A stretch of DNA of 64,000 nucleotides, from NCBI GenBank assembly GCA_964244295.1, contig CAXTIG010000009.1:1-64000 (forward strand), given 5' to 3'. The position numbers and the translations under genes are program-made. Source of the stretch: JAJAZB01 sp964244295. GTDB lineage: Bacteria > Bacteroidota > Bacteroidia > Cytophagales > Spirosomataceae. Below are positions 17,788 to 27,498 of the stretch, in pieces (within the stretch, counting starts at the first letter, position 1; each line of letters opens with the position of its first letter). Under the pieces are notes generated by a model. The model was not told the DNA's origin. It ran no database searches and saw only the letters and a program-made list of their open reading frames with translations.

Positions 17788-19209
17788 TCAAACCAACGGA
17801 AACAACTTCGCTGCGATCAAAATCACCACCAACCCCGTCAACCCCATCACCACGAGCAGGGGCGAGATGGTTTTGAGGGCCTCTTTTTCGGTTAGGTTGC
17901 TGAGTTTGCAGATGATCCAAAAGCCGGCGTCGTTCATCCAGGGCACCAGTTTCGAGCCGCAGCCAATGGCAAGGCCCAGGTACACCGGGTGAAAATCGAG
18001 GGGAGCGTTGGTTGCCATGCCCGACAAAATTCCCGAGGCGGTAATCAGCGCTACCGTCGCCGACCCTTGTGCCGTGCGCACTACGGCGGCGATCAGAAAG
18101 GCCAGCGGGATGAGCGCCATCTGGTAGCCGCTGGTCAGGTCGGCGATGCGGGTGCTGATGCCGGTTTGCTGGAGCATCCCGCCGAAGGCCCCGCCCGCCG
18201 AGGTGATCAGGATGATGCTCCCGCCGCTCGCCAGGGCCGCCGACACGAAGGCGCTGAGGCTGGCGTCGCTGCCCCGTTTCTGGTACACCAGCAGCCCCAT
18301 GGCCGCCACCGCGCCGCTGACGACGGCGATGTTTTTATCCCCGAAAAACTTCACGAAGTCCAGCAGCAGCGACGATTGGTTGGGCAGCAGCGAACTCCGG
18401 GCGGTGTCGGCCATGATGAGCACGATGGGAATCAGCACCGGCAGCAGCGATACGCCCAGCGGGGGCAGGCGGTGGTCTTCGCGGTCGGAGATGGCCTGGA
18501 GGTCTTCCAACTTTGCGTCGAGCGAATCGCGGAGGGGGATGGGCCAGCGGCGGTTGGCCCAGCGGGCGAAAAAATACCCCGACGTGATGGTACACAGCCC
18601 CACGAGGGTGCCCGCGATCATCATCAGGCCGATGGGGATTTTCATTTCGCCAATCAGAAACAGCGGTCCCGGCGCGGGCGGCACCAGCGAATTCGCCATC
18701 GCCGCCCCGGCCATGATGCAGAGCACCAGCAGCAGGTAATTCTTGCCGATGCGCAGCGTCATGGCTTTCGCCAGGGGAATCATCAGAAACAGCACCGTGT
18801 CGAAAAAAACGGGGATGCCGATGAAAAACGAACTGACCAGAAACGCGCCGGGGGCTTTGTCGATGCCGGTGAGCCGCAGCACCGAGCGGATGATGCGCTC
18901 GGCGGCGCCGCTGTCGAGCATACACTTGCCGATGATGGCCGCCATGGCGATGAGAATGCCGATTTTACCGGCGGTGGCCCCGAACTCGGTGGCGATGCGC
19001 TCGCCCACGCTTTTTTTGGACAAGGCCAGCGCCGCCGCAGGCGCGGTGCCCTTCGCCAATGCAAACTGCTCGATGGCAACGGCGGGCGTGAGCAAGGCCA
19101 CCACGAACGCCCCCAGCAGCAGGGCCAGAAAGGGATGCAACTTCAACCCGATGATGCCGCCCACCACGATCACGACACCGACGGCTAAGATGAAAAGGGG
19201 ATCGGACAT
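17788..19209 (-). CDS. GntP-family gluconate/aldarate permease
   Basis: The 473-residue product is an inner-membrane proton symporter of the GntP family with about 12 hydrophobic segments (first at residues 5-24). Family hallmarks are GFDTVLFLMIPLAKAM-like FFDTVLFLMIPLAKA near residue 135, VPPAPGPL in the middle, and the SGYQMALIPLAFLIAAVVRTAQGSATV segment (residues near 365), in which QGSATVA is typical. Characterised members carry gluconate, glycerate or related acids. Its position between the aldolase and reductase genes supports uptake of an acid sugar for this pathway. Confidence 0.9.
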   Translation of the reverse strand: MSDPLFILAVGVVIVVGGIIGLKLHPFLALLLGAFVVALLTPAVAIEQFALAKGTAPAAALALSKKSVGERIATEFGATAGKIGILIAMAAIIGKCMLDSGAAERIIRSVLRLTGIDKAPGAFLVSSFFIGIPVFFDTVLFLMIPLAKAMTLRIGKNYLLLVLCIMAGAAMANSLVPPAPGPLFLIGEMKIPIGLMMIAGTLVGLCTITSGYFFARWANRRWPIPLRDSLDAKLEDLQAISDREDHRLPPLGVSLLPVLIPIVLIMADTARSSLLPNQSSLLLDFVKFFGDKNIAVVSGAVAAMGLLVYQKRGSDASLSAFVSAALASGGSIILITSAGGAFGGMLQQTGISTRIADLTSGYQMALIPLAFLIAAVVRTAQGSATVALITASGILSGMATNAPLDFHPVYLGLAIGCGSKLVPWMNDAGFWIICKLSNLTEKEALKTISPLLVVMGLTGLVVILIAAKLFPLV

Positions 19210-19224
19210 TCGGGGTTTGGGATG

Positions 19225-19313
19225 GTTTGAAGGTTTGAGGGTTTGAACAGGTTTGAAGTTTGACGGTTTGAAAGTTTGAGAACTGAATTTTTCAAACCCT
19301 CAAACCTTCAAAC
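19225..19313. repeat. Inverted repeat built from TTTGAAGG-type units, 23-bp arms
   Basis: Arms 19225-19247 (GTTTGAAGGTTTGAGGG...) and 19291-19313 are exact reverse complements; further TTTGAA units lie between. The right arm overlaps the last codons and the stop of the aldolase gene. Confidence 0.85.
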
Positions 19314-20072
19314 TCTCAAACCATTCAGCTTTCCTGCCAACGCCCGCGCCCCGTCGGCTACGAAGGTGGCGTCGGCGCCGCAGGCGATCAGGCGGATGCC
19401 GAGGTCGTGGTAGGTCTGGTAATCGTCGGGGTTGAAAAACAGGATGCCGGTGGCCTTACCCACATTTTTGGCGGCATTCGTAATTTCTTTCAACGCTTCC
19501 TTAAAACGGGGATGGTCGAATTGACCGAAAATACCCAGTTCCATCGTCAGGTCGGCGGGGCCAATGAAGAGGACGTCCACGCCCTCGGTGGCGGCAATTT
19601 CGTCGAGGCGGTGGAGGGCATCCTCGGTTTCAATCTGCACCACGCCCAGGATCGCCTCGCGGGATTGCTGGTAGTAGGCGTTGAAATCCTGCCCGAAGTT
19701 GGTGGCCCGCACCATTTTCGCCACGCCCCGGTTGCCGTGGGGCGGGTAGTGCAAACCCCGGACGACCTTTTCGGCTTCCGCCGCGCTGGAAATCTTCGGC
19801 ACCATCACGCCCTCGGCCCCCAGGTCGAGCACCCGCTGAATGCGGGCAATTTCAGCGCTTTCCACCCGCACCAGCGCCGCCGTGGGGCTACGTTCGAGGG
19901 CCTGCAACTGGGCCAGCACGTCGCGTTCGGTGCCGGCTCCGTGTTCGAGGTCGATCAGCACCCAATCGAACCCGGCCTGCCCGACGATTTCCGCCGTGAG
20001 CGGACTGCCGAGGTTTAGCCAGCAGCCGTGGAGTGTTTCGCCGCGCTGGAGGCGGTGTTTGAGGTTTTTCAT
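19308..20072 (-). CDS. HpcH/HpaI-type 2-dehydro-3-deoxyglucarate aldolase
   Basis: The 254-residue product is a class II aldolase that should cleave 5-keto-4-deoxyglucarate (or 2-keto-3-deoxyglucarate) into pyruvate and tartronate semialdehyde. The catalytic His lies in VLIDLEHGAGT, and metal ligands lie in QIETEDAL and FIGPADLTMELG. Start at 20072 (MKNLKHRLQRGETL) matches the family; an in-frame ATG at 20105 is likely too far upstream. The final residues (NGLRV) are encoded within an intergenic inverted repeat, so the C-terminus may have been altered by the repeat. Confidence 0.88.
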   Translation of the reverse strand: MKNLKHRLQRGETLHGCWLNLGSPLTAEIVGQAGFDWVLIDLEHGAGTERDVLAQLQALERSPTAALVRVESAEIARIQRVLDLGAEGVMVPKISSAAEAEKVVRGLHYPPHGNRGVAKMVRATNFGQDFNAYYQQSREAILGVVQIETEDALHRLDEIAATEGVDVLFIGPADLTMELGIFGQFDHPRFKEALKEITNAAKNVGKATGILFFNPDDYQTYHDLGIRLIACGADATFVADGARALAGKLNGLRV

Positions 20073-20120
20073 CGAAGGGGTAAAGGCGGATTTGGGGGAA
20101 TTCAACTCAATTTTACTTTT

Positions 20121-20232
20121 CCGTCATGCCGAATTTATTTCGGCATCTTCCTGCTGGCCTTCCAATTACTCGGCTATCGTGAAGCAGGTTGAATTGAGCG
20201 CGGAAGATGCCGAAATAAATTCGGCATGACGG
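20121..20232. repeat. Perfect inverted repeat, 31-bp arms, with nested GCCGAA palindrome
   Basis: Arms 20121-20151 and 20202-20232 are exact reverse complements (core CATGCCGAATTTATTTCGGC). Each arm is itself palindromic. A related core is found in the repeat at 48246-48304. It separates the SusD gene from the aldarate genes. Confidence 0.9.
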
Positions 20233-20240
20233 CCCATCCT

Positions 20241-21767
20241 TTATTTCTTATCCCACCAAACCCGCGTATCGAGCAAATTCGGCCCCTGCCGGTCGATGGC
20301 CTGTTGCACGTTGGTTTTGTTGACGTTCAACTCGGCGTCGGTGTAAGTCAGTCGGCGGATGAACGGCTCCGTTTTCAGGTCACTGCCGGGGTAGGGGTTG
20401 GGCGCGAGCACCGGAAAGCCACTCCGCCGGAAATTAGCCCAGGCTTCGGGACCAATCAGAAAAGAAGCCACCCAGTACTGCGTGTTGATTTGCTCAAGTT
20501 CTTTCCCGGCAGCCAGTGGGTTGGTCGTCAGGTAGGTGGTGATGGCCGCGTCGGCCACGGCGGTGCTGGTGCCGTAAGTTGCCAACTGCTTCATGTGCGA
20601 GCGGATGCCGTTGGCGTAGAGGACCGCCGCGTCGCCCGTCGTCCATTTCCGGAACACCGCTTCGGCCAGCAACAACTGCGTTTGGGCGTAGGTGACCAGG
20701 AAACTCGGCGCCAGCAGGCCCGCCATGCGGGTGCGGTCGAGTTGGCTGTAATCCCACAAACTGGCGAGTTTCTTGGCCGTCACGGCGCTGCTGATGGTCG
20801 TGTTGTCGAAACCCAGCGGGGCACCGATTTGCACCGCCGGGCTGCGGTTGGCGCGGGATTCCACCTGCTGGGCACCGCTGGTGGCGCCCACGTAGCGCAC
20901 GGCAATCGAGGCCAGGCGCGGATCAGCCGTTTTGCTCAGGAAATCCACGAAATCGTCGGCCAGGTAGAAAAACGCCGACTGCCCGCCGTTCAACTGCGCC
21001 CCGACCGGATTGGAAAAATTGGCGGTGTGGCGGATGATCGCGTTGTCGTCGTTGGACTGCATCACCCCGCCCGCTACGGCTTTTCCAACTACCTCCGCCG
21101 CTTTGGTGGGGTTTACTTTCGAGAGCCGCATCCCGGCCCGCAGCAGCAGCGAATAGCCGAAGCGTTTCCATCGGGCGATGTCCCCGTCGTAGAGCACGTC
21201 GCTGGTCACTTTGGGTTTGGCCGCGTCGAGGGCCGCCGAAGCGGTTTCTAGTTCGGTCAGGATGTCGGCGTAAACGGCTTCCTGCGGGTCGTACACCGGC
21301 GTGACGATGCCTTCGAGGTAACTCAGCCCGGCCTGTTTGTAGGGAATGTCGCCGTAGGTATCGGTGAGCACCATGAACGAGTAGGCCTTCCAGATTCGGG
21401 CCATGTGGTAGAGGTTCGAGCGGGCGGGCACATCCTTGGTTTGCCGGATCACGTCGACCAGTTCCCGGATGATCGTGTTGTAGTACGTGTTCCAGTTGCC
21501 CGACGAGACACCCCGGTTGTCCTGGTTGAAATTGGCCGCCGACCCCTGCCCGCTGAAGGGCGTGATCATCTGCTTGACGATCGTGGTTTCGTAACTCAGG
21601 TTACCGTAGCCCGGCGCGCTGTTGACGATGGCGGTGTTCAACTGGTAAGCCGGTTCGACGCTGGTCAGGGCCGTGGGGTTGATGTTGAGTTCATCGAAGC
21701 CTTTGTCGCAGCCGCTGATCGAGGTGAGCAGGGCAACCGCCGTGAGGAAAAGGGTGATTTTTTTCAT
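20241..21767 (-). CDS. SusD/RagB-like outer-membrane nutrient-binding lipoprotein
   Basis: The 508-residue product begins with a lipoprotein signal ending SISGC (lipobox) and the SusD-like opening DKGFDELNINPTAL. The helical region has the usual DTYGDIPYKQAG segment, and the C-terminus ends with LLDTRVWWDKK, typical of this SusD subgroup. SusD proteins sit on the outer membrane as a lid over SusC and bind the ligand before transport. The ATG at 21767 places the signal peptide correctly. It follows SusC by 19 bases in the same operon. The ligand is not predictable; the neighbourhood suggests an acid-sugar-containing compound. Confidence 0.93.
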   Translation of the reverse strand: MKKITLFLTAVALLTSISGCDKGFDELNINPTALTSVEPAYQLNTAIVNSAPGYGNLSYETTIVKQMITPFSGQGSAANFNQDNRGVSSGNWNTYYNTIIRELVDVIRQTKDVPARSNLYHMARIWKAYSFMVLTDTYGDIPYKQAGLSYLEGIVTPVYDPQEAVYADILTELETASAALDAAKPKVTSDVLYDGDIARWKRFGYSLLLRAGMRLSKVNPTKAAEVVGKAVAGGVMQSNDDNAIIRHTANFSNPVGAQLNGGQSAFFYLADDFVDFLSKTADPRLASIAVRYVGATSGAQQVESRANRSPAVQIGAPLGFDNTTISSAVTAKKLASLWDYSQLDRTRMAGLLAPSFLVTYAQTQLLLAEAVFRKWTTGDAAVLYANGIRSHMKQLATYGTSTAVADAAITTYLTTNPLAAGKELEQINTQYWVASFLIGPEAWANFRRSGFPVLAPNPYPGSDLKTEPFIRRLTYTDAELNVNKTNVQQAIDRQGPNLLDTRVWWDKK

Positions 21768-21786
21768 GGTTTTGGGGTTGTCCGAA

Positions 21787-24700
21787 TTAGAATCTGACGT
21801 TGAGGTTAAACCCAATGTTCCGCGTAATCGGTAGCCCGGTGGCTTCCAGCCCGATGAGGTTGTCGGAGGGAAAACCGAACTGCTCTGGATGGATGTTGGG
21901 CACCCATTTTTTTAGCACCGCCACGTTGTTGGCGACGGCGCTCAACCGGACGCCCTTGATGAACGACACGCGGGAGGAAACGAACTTGCTGAAATCGTAG
22001 CCGAGGGTAATCTGCCGCAACTGCCACAGGCCCGCGTTGTACACGAATTCCTCGGCGATGTTCTGCGAACGCACCGTTTCGTAGTACGCCTGCACCCCCG
22101 ACTTGGTTTTGTTGACCTCGCCGTTGGGATTCACCCCGTCGCCAATCACGAAATTTTCCTCCCGGCCCACCAGCGTGGCTTTGTGCAGACCGTGCCGCCA
22201 GGCGTTGTGGTTGGTGCCCGAAATCATCTTGTTCCCCAGTTTGAAATCGATCAGCACCGACAGGTTGATGCCTTTGTACGTAAATCCGTTGGTAATGCCG
22301 CCCACCCACAGCGGCAGGGCGCTGCCAAAGGCAATCTGGGTGGCCGTCCGCAGGGGCCGACCATTCCCGGCGTCGAACACCTGCCGGCCCTGGGCATCGC
22401 GCAGGTAGCCAAACCCGAACAACTGACCCATCGGTTGCCCGACCACCTGCCGGAGTTCGCCGGTGAAATCGCCGGTACCGACGGTGATCTGGTTGTCGCT
22501 GACGCCCGAACCCAAATCGAGCACTTTCGTCACGTTGTAAGCCGCGTTCAGACTGACATTCCAGACAAAACCCGCCCGGTTGAAGGGTGATCCGGTCAGC
22601 AGCATTTCCAGCCCCCGGTTCTGGCTTTTGCCGACGTTGATCAACTGGTTCTGGTAGCCTCCCGCGTTGGAGGTTTGCGCCCGCAGAATCTGGTCGGACG
22701 AGAGTTTATCGTAGTAAGACAAATCCAGCCCCAGGCGGTTGTTGAAGAGCTTCAATTCCAGCCCCACTTCTTTTTCGGAAACCCGCATCGGGCGCAAATT
22801 GGCGTTGGGCACGGTGACCCCGCTGATGTTCGCCAGGGGTTGGGGCGTGCCGCTCGGTGAGGGAAACTGGAGGGCATTGATGCTGTAAAACAGATTGTTG
22901 GCGTAGGGTGGCACGTCGGTGTCGCTACCCACTTCGCCGTAGGCGGCCCGGATTTTACCGAACGAAAGCCAGTTCGGCAAGGCGCTGGCGAAGGCCTGCG
23001 AAAAGACGAAACTGGTCGTGATGGAAGGGTACAGAATGCTCCGGTTTTCGGGCGACAGGGTAGAGAACCAGTCGTTGCGGACGGTGCCGTTCAGGAATAA
23101 AAAATCCCGGAACGACACCTCGGCGGAGGCGTAGAGCGAATTTACCTTTCGTTCGGAAAGGTCGTACACCGGGTCGCGCTGGCGACTGTTGCCGATGGTG
23201 TAGAGGTCGCGGCTGAAAAAATCCTGCACGAACACGTTGTGGCGGCTGATGCGGCGGTACATCTGGTTGCCACCCAGGTTGAGGTTGACCCCCACCGCGC
23301 CAAACGTGCGGTTGGCCCCGACCAGAAAATCGGCGTTCAACTCGCGCACCGTGCGCGAATCCTGCACGTACTGCCCGTTGACAAACCCCGCCGGGGCCGG
23401 CACCTGCCGCTGGGTGCCCGTGGGCAGGTTGTAATCCTGCTCGCGGGCGTAGTAATCCTGCCCGATGCGGCCCTGCACAAACAGCCAGTCGGTGAAGTTG
23501 TACCGGGCCGTCAGGTTGCCAAAAATCCGGTCGGTGCGGATGTTGTCGAAGCGTTTGAGGGAAAAATACGGGTTCGTCCGGTTGGTAAACCGCGACCACG
23601 TCACCTCGTTGCCGTTGGCATCGGCGGCGTACTGTTCCAGCAAGGCCAGCGGCATGGAGTTCGCCAGGTTGAACAGCACCACCGGGCTGAAATCCTGCTC
23701 GGCGATGTTAGGCGGGTTTTTCCGGTACTCGTTGGAGTAATTGACGTTACCCGACACGGTCAGTTTTTTCGCCAACGTTTGGGTGAAACCCAGGTTGACC
23801 GTGCGGCGGCTGTAGCCCGAACCGGGCAAAATGGTGCGGTTGTCGAGGTTGGAAACCGAGAGGTTGAAGCCCCCGGTTTCGCTGCCCGACGACAGACTGA
23901 GCGTGTTCGTCCAGGTGTTGCCGGTGCGGTAGTAGTCGGTGATTTGGTGCCGCTGCGGTTCGTAGGGTACCGTCACGTTATCGAACAACACCTGGGTCAT
24001 GCCGGGCGCGAATTTCTCCCCAAAACTCCACTGCCCCGACGTGGGGAAGGGCGTGGTGGGCCGGATGCCGTTTTCGCCCTGCCCGTATTCGTACTGGTAA
24101 TCGGTGTAGTCGAGCGGGGTGTCGGTCGTGAAATTGCTGTTGTATTCCAGCCCGATGCCCGACCCGGCCCCCCGGGTTTTGGTCGTGATCATGATCACCC
24201 CGTCTTTGGCCCGCGAGCCGTAGAGCGCCGACGCCGCCGCGCCTTTCAGCACGGTCATCGACTCGATGTTGTCGGGGTTGATGCTGCTTAGGCCGTCGCC
24301 GCCGTCGGAAGTGCGGTTGCTGCCGCGTTCACTCACGTCGCCCCGCGCCCCGTTGTTGGTGTTGTCGATGGGCACGCCGTTGACCACGATCAGCGGCGAA
24401 TTGTTCCCGCCGAACGACGACTGCCCCCGAATCCGGATTTTGCTCGTGCCCGCCGGACCGGAACCCAGCGAGGTGATGTTGACGCCCGCCACTTTGCCCT
24501 GCAAGGCATTCATGAAATTGGTGGTGCGGTTTACCGTCACTTCCTCCGGGGCCACCGTCGCGGTGGCGTAGCCGATGCTTTTCGATTGCTTTTTGATGCC
24601 CAGGGCGGTTACGACTACTTCGTCGAGGGCGGTGTTGTCGGGGGCGAGCGAAACGGCGAGGAAACTCTGGTTGCCCACGGTTACTTCCTGACTCAGGTAG

Positions 24701-25293
24701 CCTACGAAACTAAACACCAGCACCGCCGGGTTGCTGCGGGTTCCGTCCGGGAGGTCGAGTTGAAAACCGCCGTCCGCGTTCGTGCTCGTGCCCTGCTGGG
24801 TGCCCTTCAGGAGGACGCTCACCCCGGCCATGCCGGTGTTTTTTTCGTCGGTCACCCGGCCCGAAACCACGCGCCGGGCGCTGGCCGTTACGGATTCCGT
24901 TTCGGGGGGACTGAGCACGCCCGTTTCGGGCGAACCCGGTATCGGGGCCGACAGCACCACCTTTTTCCCGACCAACTCGAAGGCCACTTTCAGGGGTTTG
25001 AACAGTTTGCCCAACACCTCTTCGAGGGTCGAGTTGGTCGTGTGCAGGCTGATTTTTTGCCGCACGTCGATCACCTGCGAACTGTACACGAAGCGCACAC
25101 CCGCCGCTTTTTCGATGTCGGTCAGCACTTTTCTGATCTCCTGGTTTTCGGCGTGGAGCGTCAGTCGGTTCTGGTTCTCCTGGGCGTGGGTCACGTGGGC
25201 GTACGACACGCCCACCACCAGCCAGAGCAAGGCCCCCTGCGCCAGCAAAAACCCAAACAGGTTCGGCCAGCCGGATCCGTACTTCTTTTTCAT
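21787..25293 (-). CDS. SusC/RagA-like TonB-dependent outer-membrane transporter with STN domain
   Basis: The 1168-residue product is an outer-membrane active transporter. After an export signal (residues 1-38) comes a secretin/TonB N-terminal (STN) domain (about 40-115: LTLHAENQEIRKVLTDIEKAAGV), a carboxypeptidase-regulatory-like domain (about 142-225: VSGRVTDEKNTGMAGVSVLLKG), the plug (about 240-350: ALQGKVAGVNITS, IRIRGQSSFGGNNSPLIVVNGVPID) and the beta-barrel. STN domains signal to FecR-type anti-sigma factors, and the FecR and sigma genes lie directly upstream. Two hairpins separate it from the FecR gene. Confidence 0.95.
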   Translation of the reverse strand: MKKKYGSGWPNLFGFLLAQGALLWLVVGVSYAHVTHAQENQNRLTLHAENQEIRKVLTDIEKAAGVRFVYSSQVIDVRQKISLHTTNSTLEEVLGKLFKPLKVAFELVGKKVVLSAPIPGSPETGVLSPPETESVTASARRVVSGRVTDEKNTGMAGVSVLLKGTQQGTSTNADGGFQLDLPDGTRSNPAVLVFSFVGYLSQEVTVGNQSFLAVSLAPDNTALDEVVVTALGIKKQSKSIGYATATVAPEEVTVNRTTNFMNALQGKVAGVNITSLGSGPAGTSKIRIRGQSSFGGNNSPLIVVNGVPIDNTNNGARGDVSERGSNRTSDGGDGLSSINPDNIESMTVLKGAAASALYGSRAKDGVIMITTKTRGAGSGIGLEYNSNFTTDTPLDYTDYQYEYGQGENGIRPTTPFPTSGQWSFGEKFAPGMTQVLFDNVTVPYEPQRHQITDYYRTGNTWTNTLSLSSGSETGGFNLSVSNLDNRTILPGSGYSRRTVNLGFTQTLAKKLTVSGNVNYSNEYRKNPPNIAEQDFSPVVLFNLANSMPLALLEQYAADANGNEVTWSRFTNRTNPYFSLKRFDNIRTDRIFGNLTARYNFTDWLFVQGRIGQDYYAREQDYNLPTGTQRQVPAPAGFVNGQYVQDSRTVRELNADFLVGANRTFGAVGVNLNLGGNQMYRRISRHNVFVQDFFSRDLYTIGNSRQRDPVYDLSERKVNSLYASAEVSFRDFLFLNGTVRNDWFSTLSPENRSILYPSITTSFVFSQAFASALPNWLSFGKIRAAYGEVGSDTDVPPYANNLFYSINALQFPSPSGTPQPLANISGVTVPNANLRPMRVSEKEVGLELKLFNNRLGLDLSYYDKLSSDQILRAQTSNAGGYQNQLINVGKSQNRGLEMLLTGSPFNRAGFVWNVSLNAAYNVTKVLDLGSGVSDNQITVGTGDFTGELRQVVGQPMGQLFGFGYLRDAQGRQVFDAGNGRPLRTATQIAFGSALPLWVGGITNGFTYKGINLSVLIDFKLGNKMISGTNHNAWRHGLHKATLVGREENFVIGDGVNPNGEVNKTKSGVQAYYETVRSQNIAEEFVYNAGLWQLRQITLGYDFSKFVSSRVSFIKGVRLSAVANNVAVLKKWVPNIHPEQFGFPSDNLIGLEATGLPITRNIGFNLNVRF

Positions 25294-25375
25294 GGTTTTG
25301 GGAGGTTTAGAGGTTGATTTTTAAAGGGGGCGATGCGGGATTGTGGATACTGGATACAAGATTCTCGATATGCTT

Positions 25376-25506
25376 ACCCCGGTCTGTGGCACACAGACCG
25401 GGGTGGAGCGGCGGTCATCCTGAGCTTGCGAAGGACCTTTCGCGGTTATCAACAAAGCATTTTCATTCCTGCCGCGAAAGGTCCTTCGCAAGCTCAGGAT
25501 GACCGC
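25376..25506. repeat. Two inverted repeats between the fecR-like and susC-like genes
   Basis: A short hairpin (ACCCCGGTCTGTG, 25376-25388, with its complement 25392-25404) is followed by a perfect 35-bp-arm repeat (25411-25445 and 25472-25506; core GTCATCCTGAGCTTGCGAAG). Both lie in the 266-base gap between FecR and SusC genes, so they could separate or dampen transcription from sigma/FecR into SusC, which is inference. Confidence 0.88.
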
Positions 25507-25559
25507 CGCAGTAGATCTGATTTACCAATTTTTCTGGAGAAACGATATAAAAAAACTGG

Positions 25560-26669
25560 TCACTTGTACCCAACCCGACTCACTAAAATCTGCCCATCCG
25601 TAATTTCGTAGGTAGCCGAAGCGGCCTTGCACAGTAAATCCAGTTTTTCGTAGAGTGATTCGTTGGAAAGCGTCGCGGTGATTTTACACGCCTCGAACCG
25701 CTGTTCGTCGAATTGGATCGGAATTCCGTAGCTTTTTTCCAGTTCCTGGAAGATAAGTACCAGGGGTACTTCGTCGTAAACAAATTGGGTTTCCGTACTC
25801 GTTTTGTGCAGTAAACAAGGGTGTTCGACCAACGTTTTGGTCAGGCTTCCGGCGCTCTTTTCGAAAACTGCCGCCTGGTTGGGGTTCAAGATCAAGCCGT
25901 TTACTTCTTTGGTATCCGGTCGACGGCCAGATTTTGTTTTGTACACCTGCACTTTTCCCGAAAGTACCTTCACCGTAATGTTTCGGTCGAGGTCGAAGGC
26001 CCGCACCACGAAGCGGGTGCCGAGTACCTTCGTGACCGTTTCGCCGCTGTACACCAGGAAGGGCTGATTCCGGCGCGTCACCGAGAAAATTCCTTCCCCT
26101 TTCAGGTACACCACGCGGCTATTGCCGCTAAACTGAGCCGGGTAACGCAGCCGACTCCGGGGACTCAGCACCACCTCCGACCCATCGCTGAGCAGCACCC
26201 GCAGGGCTTGCGCCGTCGCATTGCTCGTTTCGACCAGCCGGGCCAGCGGCGCCTCCGACGACCGGGACACCGGCGGGGCTGGTTTCGGGATCCAGAAATA
26301 CCACCCCAGCCCCAAAACCGCCACCAACAGCGCGGCAAGGGACATTCCCCAACGGAAAAAAGACCCTGGCCGCGCGATTTCCTTCGGCCTGCGTCCCTTG
26401 CTTCCGGTTTGCCGCTGGGGGAGATACGCCCCGGCGCTTTCGATAAACTTCTCGGTTTCCCGCCGGATTTCCGCTTCGCTCAGGGCCTCCGGGGCCACCG
26501 AGGCCGCCCAGATAAATTGCTCGGCCTGGTGGAAGGCCTCCCGTTGCCGGGGGTAGTGCTGGAGGAAAGAAAGCCAGAACGTTTCCTGGTTGCCCTGGCC
26601 CTGCACCCAGTCCCGAAAGCCGTCGTCGCGGATGAAATCCTCGGTCGTGTATGATTCGTACTGTTTCAT
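25560..26669 (-). CDS. FecR-type anti-sigma factor
   Basis: The 369-residue product is a single-pass inner-membrane protein that holds an ECF sigma factor until the cognate transporter signals ligand. The cytoplasmic N-terminal part covers residues 1-105, a transmembrane helix lies at about 107-125 (WGMSLAALLVAVLGLGWYFW), and the periplasmic FecR domain follows (VLLSDGSEVVLSPRSRLRYP, LKGEGIFSV, GTRFVVRAF, VLSGKVQVY). The C-terminal part (ITATLSNESLYEKLDLLCK) is the usual DUF4974-like domain. It sits between the sigma gene and the STN-containing SusC gene, which matches the FecI-FecR-FecA arrangement. Confidence 0.93.
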   Translation of the reverse strand: MKQYESYTTEDFIRDDGFRDWVQGQGNQETFWLSFLQHYPRQREAFHQAEQFIWAASVAPEALSEAEIRRETEKFIESAGAYLPQRQTGSKGRRPKEIARPGSFFRWGMSLAALLVAVLGLGWYFWIPKPAPPVSRSSEAPLARLVETSNATAQALRVLLSDGSEVVLSPRSRLRYPAQFSGNSRVVYLKGEGIFSVTRRNQPFLVYSGETVTKVLGTRFVVRAFDLDRNITVKVLSGKVQVYKTKSGRRPDTKEVNGLILNPNQAAVFEKSAGSLTKTLVEHPCLLHKTSTETQFVYDEVPLVLIFQELEKSYGIPIQFDEQRFEACKITATLSNESLYEKLDLLCKAASATYEITDGQILVSRVGYK

Positions 26670-26730
26670 GGTTTCAGGATGATTCGGGAAGTTTTGCGGC
26701 GGTTCTTTTTCCGAAAAGAGACCCGGTTAC

Positions 26731-27330
26731 TTAGCGCGTTCCGGGAAAATAAAGGAGCAACGCCAGGAGGCCGACGGGCCAGTTTTTGCGCAGGCTGTTC
26801 AGCGATTTTTGCAACAAATTATACACCGATTGCCGCCCCAGGTGCATGACCTCGGCGATCTGTTCAAAGCTCAGGTTTTGATAAAAACGCAGGTAGATCA
26901 ATTCTTTTTGCCGCTGGGGCAATTGATTGAGAACGCGCTCGACGTTTCGGATTTGATAAATTTCGTGTTCCTCCTCGATGAGGCGGACATCCGCCGCGAA
27001 TTCGACCGAAAAGGAATACGTTTCCGAAAGAGGGAATGAATACGGCGCGGGGGTTTTGGCAAGCTCCCGGAGCATCCGGGTTTTGAGCACGACGAGCAGG
27101 TACGACCGCACGTTTTCGACCGCCCCAATCGTGGCCTGAATTTTCCAGAGATTGACGAACAATTCCTGAATGCCGTCTTTGACGAACTCTCGGTCGGCGT
27201 GCAGGCGCATGCCCCAGTGGAAGAGGTCGGCGTAGTAACTCTGAAGCAGGTTGGCGAGCGCGTAGGGATCGCCCGCCTGGTATTCCTGCCAGAGTCGTTG
27301 CGCTTCTTCCGGGGCCAGGCGTTTTCTCAT
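26731..27330 (-). CDS. ECF-type RNA polymerase sigma factor, FecI-like
   Basis: The 199-residue product has sigma region 2 (about residues 25-95: DGIQELFVNLWKIQ) and region 4 (about 135-185: NQLPQRQKELIYLRFYQNLSFEQIAEVMHLGRQSVYNLL in sequence pieces). It should transcribe the downstream SusC/SusD genes when FecR releases it. The tail (WPVGLLALLLYFPGTR) is hydrophobic, which is seen in several Bacteroidota ECF factors. It is the first gene of the locus, 61 bases upstream of the FecR gene. Confidence 0.93.
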   Translation of the reverse strand: MRKRLAPEEAQRLWQEYQAGDPYALANLLQSYYADLFHWGMRLHADREFVKDGIQELFVNLWKIQATIGAVENVRSYLLVVLKTRMLRELAKTPAPYSFPLSETYSFSVEFAADVRLIEEEHEIYQIRNVERVLNQLPQRQKELIYLRFYQNLSFEQIAEVMHLGRQSVYNLLQKSLNSLRKNWPVGLLALLLYFPGTR

Positions 27331-27448
27331 CGGTTCAGGTGGCTTTCCCGGATGAGTGCTTTTTACGGAAAACCTACCCTTCGTTTTGAGATTATTTTTC
27401 TAAAAAAGTGGAAAATGCTGATACGGGAGGGACGAACACGAAGCGCAA

Positions 27449-27497
27449 GGTACGTGGCTGTCACCTTGAGCTTGTCGAAGGGTGACAGCCACGTACC
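27449..27497. repeat. Inverted repeat, 17-bp arms, at the end of the aryl-polyene cluster
   Basis: GGTACGTGGCTGTCACC (27449-27465) and its exact complement (27481-27497) enclose a 15-base loop, ending 2 bases from the stop of the hotdog gene. It can form a terminator-like hairpin but has no T-run. Confidence 0.85.
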
Positions 27498-27498
27498 A

